From positions 3,343,088 through 3,407,087 of the forward strand of contig OZ218960.1 in NCBI GenBank assembly GCA_965112735.1: a stretch of DNA of 64,000 nucleotides, written 5' to 3'. The notes below the pieces were generated by a model, which worked only from the letters and a program-made list of their open reading frames with translations, made no database searches and was not told the origin of the DNA. The position numbers and the translations under genes were made by a program. Each line of letters opens with the position of its first letter. Within the stretch, counting starts at the first letter, position 1. The DNA comes from Phaeosaccion multiseriatum. Its lineage: Eukaryota; Ochrophyta, other classes. Shown here one piece after another: positions 43,501-51,878 of this stretch.

Positions 43501-44983
43501 CCCGACTGATGAACGTCACCACACGCTCCTCCCCGGTCGCATCTTTCTGAGAGAGCACTCCTGCTAACCCTTCCGTCGAGGCATCGGTGCTCAGGGTGAA
43601 AGTCGTCGCTGGCCCGTACTCCGGAAAAGCCAGTGCAGGGGAAGACAACAAGTCGGCAACGAGTCCATCCCAAGCTGCATCGTGCGAGGCATTCCAGGCG
43701 GTGCTCACGTCGACGCCCTTACGCAGCAGCCCATTGAGAGGCCGCACCTTGCGCGCAAACTCCGGAATGAAACGGCGAAAGTAGCTGAGCATGCCAATGA
43801 AACGCCGCACCTGCTTAACTCGATTGACGCCGCCATCCTTCGCAAGCAACCTCAACGGCTTGACCAGCTCTTGCACCGCCGCATGCTTGGCCGGGTCTGT
43901 GCGCACCCCATTCTGATCCAGCAAATGCCCGCAGAACCGCACCTCCGGTGCACCCAATACAGCCTTACTCGGCTCCAACTTGAGCTTGTGCTCCACCAAC
44001 CGCGCAAGCACAGCATCCAAATGCTCCAGATGCTGCTCAACCGTAGCCGAAAACACAGCAATATCGTCCACAAAGCATGCCACATGCTCCTGAAGCCCCT
44101 TGAGCACCTTATTCATAAGCCGCACAAAGACTGCAGGCGCATTCTTCGCGCCCTGCGGCATCACTCGCCAAGCGTAAGTACCACTGTGGCACACAAAGGT
44201 GGATATGTCCTCTTCCGCTGCTGATGCCATCGGCACATTGAAGTAGCCCGACATGATGTCCATCACCGAGAACACCTTGGAGCCATGCATCTCTGCCAGC
44301 AAATCATCAATCACCGGCATCGCAGGGGCCTCCGTGCGACACGCATCATTCAGCTGAGACAAGTCACACGTCATACGTACCACAGGCGTCCCATCCTCAT
44401 GACACTTGGTTTTGCCAGCTGCGTCCGTCTTCAAGACCGCCATCAGCGGAGTGGCCCAGCTGGAAGTGCTGGGGCGAATGATGGCAGCCGCGAGAAGCTT
44501 GTCAATCTCAATTTCAATCCCCCGCCGCAAATGGGGAGGATACCGTCGAGCGGAGCTCCGAATGGGCTGCTGATTCGCATCCTTCAGTCCCCACTCAAAG
44601 AAGAGAGTATCCGTCCGACCGTAGTCACCAGGCCTCTGACAGAATGCTTGCGACCGAGCGCGAAGGATCGCCACCAGTCCCCAGCGTTGCACCTCCGTCC
44701 AGGCACCGTCGCCAATCGTGATAGCGTGCAGGGGCGACGGTAGCTCCCTGAGCCAGAACTGAGCCCTCTCCGTAGTGAGCTTGGCACGGCGCCGCTGCTC
44801 CACCACAAGCTCTCCTGCATCCCACGACTCCACTCCCCCACCAAGACAGCGACTCTCCTGCAGCACCGTTCGCAATTGGATAAGGAGCAGCAGCGCATTG
44901 GTCATATCCTGCTCCACCTTCTCCTGCTGCTGTAATGGGCGACTAGACCACAACGACAAGAGCTGTTGGGCCCATGCGGCCAC
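40400..44983 (-). CDS. Pol: reverse transcriptase, RNase H, 3'-5' exonuclease, integrase core
   Basis: 1,527 residues counted from 44983, although the frame is open from 45058 and its first ATG is near 44905. RT spans about residues 140-420 with the catalytic FVDD at 304-307. RNase H is at about 460-580 (TLSTDASTEG, STELELLAV, TDHQPL). Residues about 752-942 form a DEDDy 3'-5' exonuclease: Asp779/Glu781 (MDSEW), Asp849 (SHDQ), and Tyr922/Asp926 in EYAFADAA after DWTKRPLS. An acidic linker follows, then the integrase zinc motif (GGH at 1300-1302, CLAC at 1332-1335) and the D,D-35-E core Asp1366, Asp1428, Glu1464. The frame then runs into 27 residues of nonsense after a shift near 40483. It is in the same frame as the preceding ORF, separated by one UGA. 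The extra exonuclease is the unusual feature. Confidence 0.93.
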   Translation of the reverse strand: MAAWAQQLLSLWSSRPLQQQEKVEQDMTNALLLLIQLRTVLQESRCLGGGVESWDAGELVVEQRRRAKLTTERAQFWLRELPSPLHAITIGDGAWTEVQRWGLVAILRARSQAFCQRPGDYGRTDTLFFEWGLKDANQQPIRSSARRYPPHLRRGIEIEIDKLLAAAIIRPSTSSWATPLMAVLKTDAAGKTKCHEDGTPVVRMTCDLSQLNDACRTEAPAMPVIDDLLAEMHGSKVFSVMDIMSGYFNVPMASAAEEDISTFVCHSGTYAWRVMPQGAKNAPAVFVRLMNKVLKGLQEHVACFVDDIAVFSATVEQHLEHLDAVLARLVEHKLKLEPSKAVLGAPEVRFCGHLLDQNGVRTDPAKHAAVQELVKPLRLLAKDGGVNRVKQVRRFIGMLSYFRRFIPEFARKVRPLNGLLRKGVDVSTAWNASHDAAWDGLVADLLSSPALAFPEYGPATTFTLSTDASTEGLAGVLSQKDATGEERVVTFISRATTETEARLSSTELELLAVVWCVRKLAMYICHYPTTVVTDHQPLLWLAGHKDTNSKLFRWYERLSTHHLQFVHRPGKQMVVPDCLSRNALPVQEWETHAGVDLAMVECEWPSPLHTWCASMGVQLNLVEMVGDECSLHWEEPTEGALLRFLAVAQQLQGEADTRLPIPVPAVTAQQQQQRCHHQQQSGAEALQAWQTAEVDLSATQSRRGTARRAWTQRLQQCGWQPTLAPQLGVKKAVIEAWQPGQMPPFVSHISAARCTYVSTPRHVQALSTQLRTAKVVAMDSEWARHRRRASLLQLAVQVGPLPDVARDYGLLIDLDALQKAGGMMVLAQVLRDLWAEPSIVKLAHHWSHDQRALGRWPALAEHVQHIVNLVDTSDLFKRVCPEHAQFIGLQDLVSMFLEQHLSKEERATDWTKRPLSAAQREYAFADAAALLRLWPRMAECVPFVHGGPGVELSAMSPAHTPAEQEEMQVGRFMQAAVGYWGDRDHVSPLYIFGVHSKTLEVFDLAKLQFKLQCSWETMMQMVERFTRTYKRQRKVVGALASHLDTMIELPWKQVRQVSRDYFSMCTPAEAQQTGAAAAHAWAAWEAELEEDASRLPSEVCPAAVASATEGEELVTEEGRITPPGEPPAAESPSEPGTADLLVTEEAGDAGNEAEDAVDSVSKEPVEQESTLQRELDGHRREAERQFGWSLPGTVPAAAAHRRAAGALGGSLHVEAAWWVRAQRADAELEALRRRVQVGPTGGVVDAGGGEFFVDEDGLLMRKWAPGGFRWRVRHTRLQVCVPKEMRPALLHAAHTDAIAGGHQGPGRMLDALQERVWWEKMNAHALYWARSCLACQTRKTPRRQPKPVPLSSISKVDGPWAVMGADVAGPFPMGMGGEEYLLVFQDWFTKWTVVVPLRAQDYTAEGIARAFVRHVVTTLGVPRVLVSDQGSQFTSALMGDVMRVLSASQVFTTPMHQQANGQVERFMATIKDMLATTVESQMQQWPDYVAGLTYAYNAARRRARGWRHSTPCSVGTPRCLYRRCFRR

Positions 44984-45038
44984 AGCAACGTCCCCAACGC
45001 CGCTCAGACCCGTGCCAGCGGCTTGGTGTACATGGGGG

Positions 45039-45132
45039 CTGTAGCGGTATATAAGGAGTCATTGGCTCGCTATAAACCATTCAGCGCTGAATGGTTTATA
45101 GCGAGCCAATGACTCCTTATATACCGCTACAG
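45039..45132. repeat. Perfect 94-bp palindrome between protease and polymerase frames
   Basis: Arms 45039-45085 and 45086-45132 are exact reverse complements over 47 bp with no spacer, centred on CAGC/GCTG. The next base pair outside is mismatched. The single UGA separating the two ORFs (45059-45061) lies in one arm. Confidence 0.97.
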
Positions 45133-48100
45133 GGCGCAGGAGCAGTAGCGCGGTCACAGCCCCTTCCTCTGCCGCAACCAAGCACTCGCGCAGACGTCCA
45201 TACACTCGCTCTGACAGGTGAGGATACCACTCCTTGATCAACTGCACTCCTGCCATCAGAGTCCCACCGGACGTGTCACTCTGGCTACCGAGTCGCAAGG
45301 CACCATCCGCATCCAGTACCCACCCATCACCGCGTAGGTCAGTCAATGATGTGCCCACCGCCGCCGACGAGGAACCTGCCTCGGACCGTAGTGGCGGTTC
45401 CTCCGACGCCACTGACGATGGCGGTTCCTCCGACGCCACTGACGATGCCGCCCCTGTCACAGGCCTACTGGTGGAAGCAGCAGACACCGCCACGTGTTGG
45501 ACCTGCAGCGGATCTGTGCGAGAGGGTGGGAGCTCCTGCAACTGTGTCTGACGGCGTCGAGCTACCGCCGCCGTAGCCACCTGCTGCTGCACCGCATTGG
45601 ACCGCTGAACCTGCTGAGCTGCAGCCCGATCCGGTCGCTTAAAGAGCTCTTCCCGCTGGGCCTTGTGCCGTCGCTGCAATGCCCACTGGCGTTGCTGCCG
45701 TGCCTGCTGCTGTGCCGCTTGTAACCGCTTGGCCTGCTGCGTTGCCAACCATGCTGCTGTCTCCTCCGTCGAGTCAACTCGTGGTGTGTCAGCTCGTCTG
45801 GCCGGCACTCGCACTGTCCCCCCCCAGGAGGACGCCAAGGGCACTCGACGCTCCCGCGGCACCGGTCGTTGCCCCAAGTCGCTCCCCCAAGCGAGACGAA
45901 GCCCTCGGTGATGCCAGGCGCAGGAGCCGTCAGCGCACAGCTCCCGGCGCAGCGGCAAAACTTGTCGTCGCACTTGCTCATGGCGCTCCAACACTGCTTG
46001 CCGATGAACCTGGTCCCACAGCACAGGAGACTCCACAAGCATTGATGCCACTCGCCGACGTTGCCGCTGCAACCGCCCAGCACCCACTCGACTCTGACGA
46101 CACTGACTCCCCTTCTTGCCGCTGCGCTGCAAATGCTGAAACCGGGCCTTCACTGCCGGCTGAGGCACCAGAGTCGATGGCACCCCCACCTCAGTCCGTG
46201 GGTGCGTCAGGGCCTGCACCTGCACAGCTTGCAGCGGAAGCGCCGTAGCCCCCAGCTCAGCCTCCTCTGGTACCACCGAGCAGCGAACTACAGGCCCCTG
46301 CGGTGGGTACCAGACCGGCTCAGCTCCTGCTTCAGATTCAGCCGGCTGCGGCGACGCCTCCTCCTCCACCACAGACTCAACCGCCTCCCGCGCCTTGGAC
46401 CATGGCAGCCTGCGCTTCACCACACGCCTCACCATCCCGCCAAGAGCACCAAGCCAGGAGGAGGGGGCCGCTGCAGTCTCCGGCACGGTAGCTGAAGAAG
46501 CCGGCTCAGCGAGCATGAGCGCGGCCACCTCAGCGCTCGCCTCCGAGTCGAGCAAGCAAGAAGCCGTGCCGATGACCTGCCCAGGAACGACCACGATGAC
46601 CTGATTGTGGTGATTCTGCACTGTGATTCGGTAACTCTGCCCCCCAGCATACACACCATCTTTGTGCGCCACTAGAACCTGCTCGTGCTCCAGCCACCAA
46701 AGAACGTCCGCCTCTGCCGCCAAGTGTCCGTGAGCGCCCAGCTCCACCACCGCCTGGACACCCTCAGCGATACCCGTAAGCTCGAGGAGAAGGGACCCCG
46801 TCTGTCCAGGTCCCAAGCTCAAAGCCTCCACAGCACGTACCCCCCCAACAGCAGCGTTGCCGTCCACCACTGCCAGCACTTGCACAGCCAAGGCATCGGA
46901 CGGACGAGCATCCGACGTGGCCTCCTCCGAAGGAGTTGGAAGTACGTAGAGCTGCTTCGCACGATGATCGACGACTGCCCCTACTTGGGTGAAGAAATCC
47001 TGCCCCAAGAAGATGGGCCGCGCCAAGTGGTCCACCACATGAAAGGGTAGCACCGGCTGGCACGTCGGCGTGAGTCCCACCTGAAGCCAAACAAGCCCTC
47101 TGGACATAGTCTTGGCACGATTGTCAGCGTAAGACACCTGCACCCCCTTCTGCGTGGCGAGCTCTGACCGCTCCACCGTGCCATCCGCCACCAGTTGATT
47201 GAAACAGGCTGTCGAGATGCAGCCCGCTCCTGTGCACCCACTGTCCATCAAGGCTGTAAAGGCGCTCTTCTCCACGGCGTCGGCGGCACTGGCATCCCGT
47301 GGAGCGGTAGCGGCCAAGCAATGCCGAGCGTCACTGACCTTCACTGGCGAGCGCACCGTAACCTCGATCGTGTGACCCCGCCCTGCTGGGACTGCCGTAC
47401 GACCCGTGGCAGCCACCGCTTCGGCAATCTCAGCTCTCCGCACTGCTGTCTGCAAGGCGGCCACCCCCCCTGGAGCGTCCTCCATCCGCACACGGTAGAG
47501 AGCCAAGGCAGCGCGTTGCACACACCCCTCACACATAGCACACTCACTGTCAACAGCCGACGCACAGGCACAAGCTCCCGGACTGGGGGGCTCCTTGAGC
47601 AGAGCGACTCCCGCGCCAGGCTCCAAGGCGACTGCATGACAAGCACGCACAAACGGATCAAGGGCAAGCGTGTGCAGCCCCGCCTCCTCCGTCAACACAG
47701 CCGTGAAAGCAGCCTCCTGCTGATGCTGCTGTGCTGCTGCTGTCGCACGAGCACGCTGCCTCCGCTGCTTCCTCCGTACCCGCCGTCGAAGAGCTACTGC
47801 GCGCCTCGCTGCATCCTGCTGCTCCTGTGCCGCCTGCTCGTCACCCTTGCGCAGCGCTGCCTTCGCCTGCTGGGCACGCCGTCTCAACCACTTTGCTGCC
47901 ACCCTCTGCTCAGTCCTGCTCCGCCCCTCCGCCGGAGGCACCGCTGGAGACGTCAGCGGCAGGGTCCGAAGGCTCTGCTCCTGCTGCTGAAGCTGAACCT
48001 CCTCCTGCTGCTGAAGCTGAACCTGCCACACCCACTGTTCATGTTCCCCAGTGGGAGTGAATGGCGGAAGAGATGCTGCCCCGAGCGGCAAGGCCCGCAC

Positions 48101-49047
48101 GAGGCCCATGGCCTTGGCCTGTCGAGGCGTCACCAGGGAGCACAGCTGCTGAGGCTGAAGCTCATCGCTTGACGGTGGGCTGGCTTTTGCAACCTGGACG
48201 GCAGCCTCGACAGCATGACCCTGCTGCTGCTCCAATTGCTCCTGCTGCCCCCCCGCCACATGCGGCTGCTGCTCGGCAACCTGGACGACTACCTCGACAG
48301 CAGGACCCTGCTGCTGCTCCAGTTGCACCTGCGGTCCCGCCGGCTGCTGCTGCAGCAGCTGCTGCTGCTGGCCCAGCCGCTGTTGCCGCTCCTTCGTCGC
48401 ACGCAGTGCGCGCTGTTCTGGGAAGGCACACGCACGCACCCGCTCCAAACCCCTTGCATCCATCCAGACAGACTCGTGTTGCGCAACGGTTGCCGCCTCG
48501 CACTCAACCTCCCCAACTGCCAACGGTGGCGCCTGCTGCTCCGGACACTCACCCGCAACGACTGCATCCTCCTGGCGCAGAGGCAGCGGCAGCGCGACGT
48601 CAGGGCCGCTCGACGGCTCGACGGCAGAGCCGGGCTGCGGTGCTTCTACTAAGCACACGGAGCGTACCACTGGACACGGCTGCTGCTGCTGCTGCTGCTG
48701 CTCCGGCGGCGGCAGCTGCTCGACTGCGGAAGCCGCTGGCGCAGCCTCCTGGTGCGCGCCCTCCACGACTACCTCTACTGCACCCTGCGCCTGCTGCTGT
48801 ACCGCCGTCATCTCCGTGTGCTCACCAGCAACGACTGCATCCGGGCCGTCAGTGCCCCTCGACTGCTCGACCACAGAGCGTACCACAGGACCCGGCTGCT
48901 GCTCTAGCTGCCGCTCCGGCTGCTGGCGCTGCGGCTGCTGCGGCTGCCGCTCCAATGCTGGCAGCTGCTCGACCGCGGACGGCGCAGGCACAGCCTCTCT
49001 GTGCGCACCCTCCCCGACTACCTCTACTGCACGGCGCTGCTGCTGCG

Positions 49048-49088
<41 letters not shown>

Positions 49089-49303
49089 TGCTTGCGTCGC
49101 AGCTCAGCAAGTCTGTCGCCACACCACATGTCACTCCGATAAACTCTGATGGCAGGTGACTCCTGCTCTACACGACTAGCCTGACCGCTCCTACGCTGAG
49201 CGTCGGCATGGGGCAAAGGTGGGTCTGACAAACAAGATAGGTGCGAAGTACATTCATTATCTTCTACACTGCTCTTGCCCGCCCTCCCCCCCTGTTCCCC
49301 CAC
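45059..49303 (-). CDS. Protease-containing polyprotein with Gln-rich N-terminus
   Basis: 1,414 residues; the frame is open from 49372, and MWCGDRLAEL near residue 60 is a possible start. The first 600 residues are Gln/Ala/Val-rich repeats, including (CAG)n-coded poly-Gln at about 49040-49090. A retropepsin-like aspartic protease lies at about residues 675-790, with ALMDSGCTGAG as the catalytic site and FLGQDFF near its end. A following beta-rich stretch (LGPGQTG ... ITVQNHHNQV ... GQVIGTA) resembles the segment that follows protease in many Gypsy elements and has a dUTPase-like pattern, but I cannot assign it. The C-terminal third is Arg/Gln-rich. The frame matches both gag (upstream) and pol (downstream). 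It ends at UGA within the palindrome. Moderate confidence on the unit boundaries, high on the protease. Confidence 0.82.
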
Positions 49304-49483
49304 GCCGACGCTATCCTCACGCGCTGCGGTCGTGGTCCCCAGGGCTGCTGGCCAAGCAGCCCCGGGGCACCGTCAGCCTTCGAACTTGAACCCGTCCTGC
49401 GCCGCCAGAGTGCCCGCCACCATTGCTGCTACGGCTTCAGACATGTCGGACTCCTGGTGCAGCGCTCTGACCGCCTGCCGCCG

Positions 49484-51562
49484 CTACACGCGGCTCACAA
49501 TGCCGAGCAGCTCCTCACGCGTAGCCGGGATGGCGTTGCATTCTATCCAACCATGGCCGGCGCGGCGACAAGTCATGCAGTTAAATGGGGCATTGCCGTT
49601 GCCACGCTGCTTGACCGGGCCGTGGAACAGCAAGGGCCGCTGCTGGGTGGGCGTGAGCCGCGGCTGCTGCGCCGGCTGCTGCTGCTGTTGCTGCTGCTGC
49701 TGCTCCACTGCATTCACCCCCACCTCCAGATGCTGCTCCACCGAATTCACGGCCACTTCCAGATGCTGCTCCACCGCATTCACGGCCACTCCCCCGCGCG
49801 GAGTGCGCAGACCACCACCACCACCACGGGTCCGCGGAGCCCCACCAGTAGAAGAGAGCGTAAGTGGACTACCAGCCTGGAGCACACGAGTCGCGGAAGG
49901 AAATGCCTTCTTGTAGGCGGTGTAGAAGGCACTCCACGAGGGGGTCGCCGACTCCCAGCGCAGCCAGAAGTTGGTCATGCCGTCAGTTAATGGCAACGAG
50001 CCGGAACGAAGCCGAATGTCGACCTCTGGCCGCAGCACCGCCAGCAGGCCCGTAACCAAGGCTTGCTCATCCGTGGCCTGCCCCGTCACCTGCGCTAGAC
50101 ACAGAGAGAGTTCCGCCAGCTTGGTGAGCAGCCTGGCGAGCGCCTGGTTCACCTCAGCAGGAACGGTGGACGCTTCCAGAGGCTTGGCCTCCCGCACCAA
50201 CGTCTGGACAAGCTGCTGGAGGCCGTCTCGCGCAACAGGAACGCCGAAGAGACGCAACAGACACCTCGCGAGCAATTGGAACTGTGCACTCTCCGTCTCC
50301 CACTCCAACGTGACGTGCCGGTCGCCCTCCATCCACGACGCACCCTTCTGAGCCTCCGCCAGGACAGTGGCCCGATCCACTGCACCCAAGTCGGCCAGCA
50401 CTCGCTGCTCCATCACCCGCCCTTGGCCCGGAAGCACGGACCCAGTAGAAGTCAAGATCTCCTGTCCTTGCAGAATGCTCACCCAGTCGTACATGGTTGT
50501 GAGCACCACAGCACGAGGATGAGGCTGTCCAGCCGCATCGAATAGAGAGGGAAGTTTCTGCTCCTGGAGCACACGGATAGCACTCACGGGCGGCGTGATC
50601 GTCTGCACCGTAGGACGGGCGGGCGCCTGCAGCACACCCAGTGCCTGCTGCCGTGCCCGCTCCCGCTCCCGTTCCATGTCCCGCTGTAGCATATCCTTAA
50701 CCTGCTGCTGCAGCACCTCTACCCCCCCCTGTGCGGCATCCTTAACCTGCTGGAGCTGCGCCGCTAACAGCTCCCGCTGCATCGTCTCCACCTCCAACTG
50801 GGCAGCACCCTCAGGCGCAGCCGGCTGCGGCTGCGCCGCCATCTGTCGCTGCAGCTCCGCCGCCACCTGCTGCTGCAGCTCCACCGCAAACTCCCGCTGC
50901 TGCTCCGCCCTCGAGAGCCGCAGCACCTCCAGTTCCCGCTGGAGGGCCGCCGTCTCCGCCTTGCTCTCCCGCAGTTGGGCCGCCATGAGCTGCGCAGCTT
51001 GGTGCTGCGTCAGCATCTCAAGCCCCTCCTGGAGAACCCGAGTGTCCTCCTGCTCCGGTGTCTTCTCTCCCTCCGCTGGCTGATCCACCACCCGAGCCCC
51101 GCCAGACGCACCAACAAGAGGGACCAAGGGCGTTCCAACCACATCCCACACCGTGCTCTCCTCCTGGCCCACCGACTCTGCAGCACCCGAGTGGAAAGAA
51201 ACCTCCGACTCCGCCACCGGCAGCGGCCTCACCCCAGCAGCAGGAGGGGAAGCGGCAGCAGCCGTAATCGCAGACCCCTCACAAAAAGAGGGCGACTCCA
51301 GGGACTCCTCCCCCCTACGCAACGCCTCCCGCACACGGTCCAAAGCCCCAGGGCTGGCAGTGACCTCCGCAGGAGGAGCAGCAGCTTCCGATACCACCGA
51401 CCCCACGTCCGCAGCACCACCATCAGCTCCACCGCCCTCAGCGTCACTCGTAGCGCCCTCCGCCGATGCAAGACTCAGGACGTCCATCCCCTCCTCCTCA
51501 GCCATTGCCACCCTAGCAGCGTGGCGACGCAGGAAGTCCATCCCCTCCTCAGCCAGTGCCAC
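49484..51562 (-). CDS. Gag
   Basis: 692 residues starting ATG at 51562, 121 bp after the 5' LTR. The N-terminus has a near-duplicate AEEGMDFLRRHAARVA / AEEEGMDVL. A long Gln/Glu/Leu coiled coil occupies about residues 160-300. A helical capsid-like region follows (about 340-560), then one zinc knuckle, CMTCRRAGHGWIEC (C-x2-C-x4-H-x4-C), about 30 residues from the end. It would form the particle shell and bind element RNA. It stops at UAG (49484-49486). The same frame then stays open for 36 codons to a UGA at 49373-49375, and then into the protease ORF, so gag, protease and pol are all in one frame broken only by stop codons. Confidence 0.88.
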   Translation of the reverse strand: MALAEEGMDFLRRHAARVAMAEEEGMDVLSLASAEGATSDAEGGGADGGAADVGSVVSEAAAPPAEVTASPGALDRVREALRRGEESLESPSFCEGSAITAAAASPPAAGVRPLPVAESEVSFHSGAAESVGQEESTVWDVVGTPLVPLVGASGGARVVDQPAEGEKTPEQEDTRVLQEGLEMLTQHQAAQLMAAQLRESKAETAALQRELEVLRLSRAEQQREFAVELQQQVAAELQRQMAAQPQPAAPEGAAQLEVETMQRELLAAQLQQVKDAAQGGVEVLQQQVKDMLQRDMERERERARQQALGVLQAPARPTVQTITPPVSAIRVLQEQKLPSLFDAAGQPHPRAVVLTTMYDWVSILQGQEILTSTGSVLPGQGRVMEQRVLADLGAVDRATVLAEAQKGASWMEGDRHVTLEWETESAQFQLLARCLLRLFGVPVARDGLQQLVQTLVREAKPLEASTVPAEVNQALARLLTKLAELSLCLAQVTGQATDEQALVTGLLAVLRPEVDIRLRSGSLPLTDGMTNFWLRWESATPSWSAFYTAYKKAFPSATRVLQAGSPLTLSSTGGAPRTRGGGGGLRTPRGGVAVNAVEQHLEVAVNSVEQHLEVGVNAVEQQQQQQQQQPAQQPRLTPTQQRPLLFHGPVKQRGNGNAPFNCMTCRRAGHGWIECNAIPATREELLGIVSRV

Positions 51563-51674
51563 CCTAGCAAGCCTAAAGCCGTCAACGGCCTAACGCTGGG
51601 CAGCTGGAAGCAAAGCTCAAGCCAACACAATAAATCAGTCTCAAAGCTGGATCTCAGACCTGTGTCTTTCGGGT

Positions 51675-51683
51675 CTTCCGGGT
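51675..51683 (-). other. Candidate self-primer binding site
   Basis: Directly after the 5' LTR (element sense) the sequence is ACCCGGAAG, which lacks the TGG start of a typical tRNA-primed site. It is the exact complement of CTTCCGGGT inside the LTR (51747-51755). Such pairing is how Tf1-type elements prime from their own RNA 5' end. Assignment is tentative. Confidence 0.4.
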
Positions 51684-51878
51684 TGTCGAAACTACCGACA
51701 GCTAGCCTCAAAGCCAAGCTAGAGCAGAGCAGAAGCTGAAGCAAGCACCCGGAAGCCAGCCCACACGCAGGCTGCGCTTCCTTTCTTTATTACTGATTTA
51801 CCGTCTAGTTGGCCCGTTTTCCGGCCGTTACACTACTGATTGGGTCCCCAAGGGACCCCAACTAGGCCACTTCTAACA
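51684..51878 (-). repeat. 5' LTR of the Ty3/Gypsy element
   Basis: 195 bp with the same sequence as the LTR at 39247-39441. CACG at 51879-51882 is the second copy of the target duplication. Confidence 0.95.

Larger units (their letters stand above)
39247..51878 (-). mobile_element. Ty3/Gypsy chromovirus-type LTR retrotransposon, 12,632 bp
   Basis: Complete element with two 195-bp LTRs, minus-strand orientation, and a CACG target duplication at 39243-39246 and 51879-51882. Removing the element rejoins a normal satellite unit (CGACACG then GGAGGG). Order in the element: 5' LTR, gag, a protease-containing frame, then RT, RNase H, a 3'-5' exonuclease, integrase, and chromodomain, then polypurine tract and 3' LTR. 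RT-before-integrase order, the GPY motif and the chromodomain place it with Ty3/Gypsy chromoviruses. At 12.6 kb it is long for the group, because of Gln-rich linkers and the extra exonuclease. One frameshift near 40483 interrupts the integrase frame, so this copy may not be autonomous even though the LTRs look identical. Confidence 0.95.
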
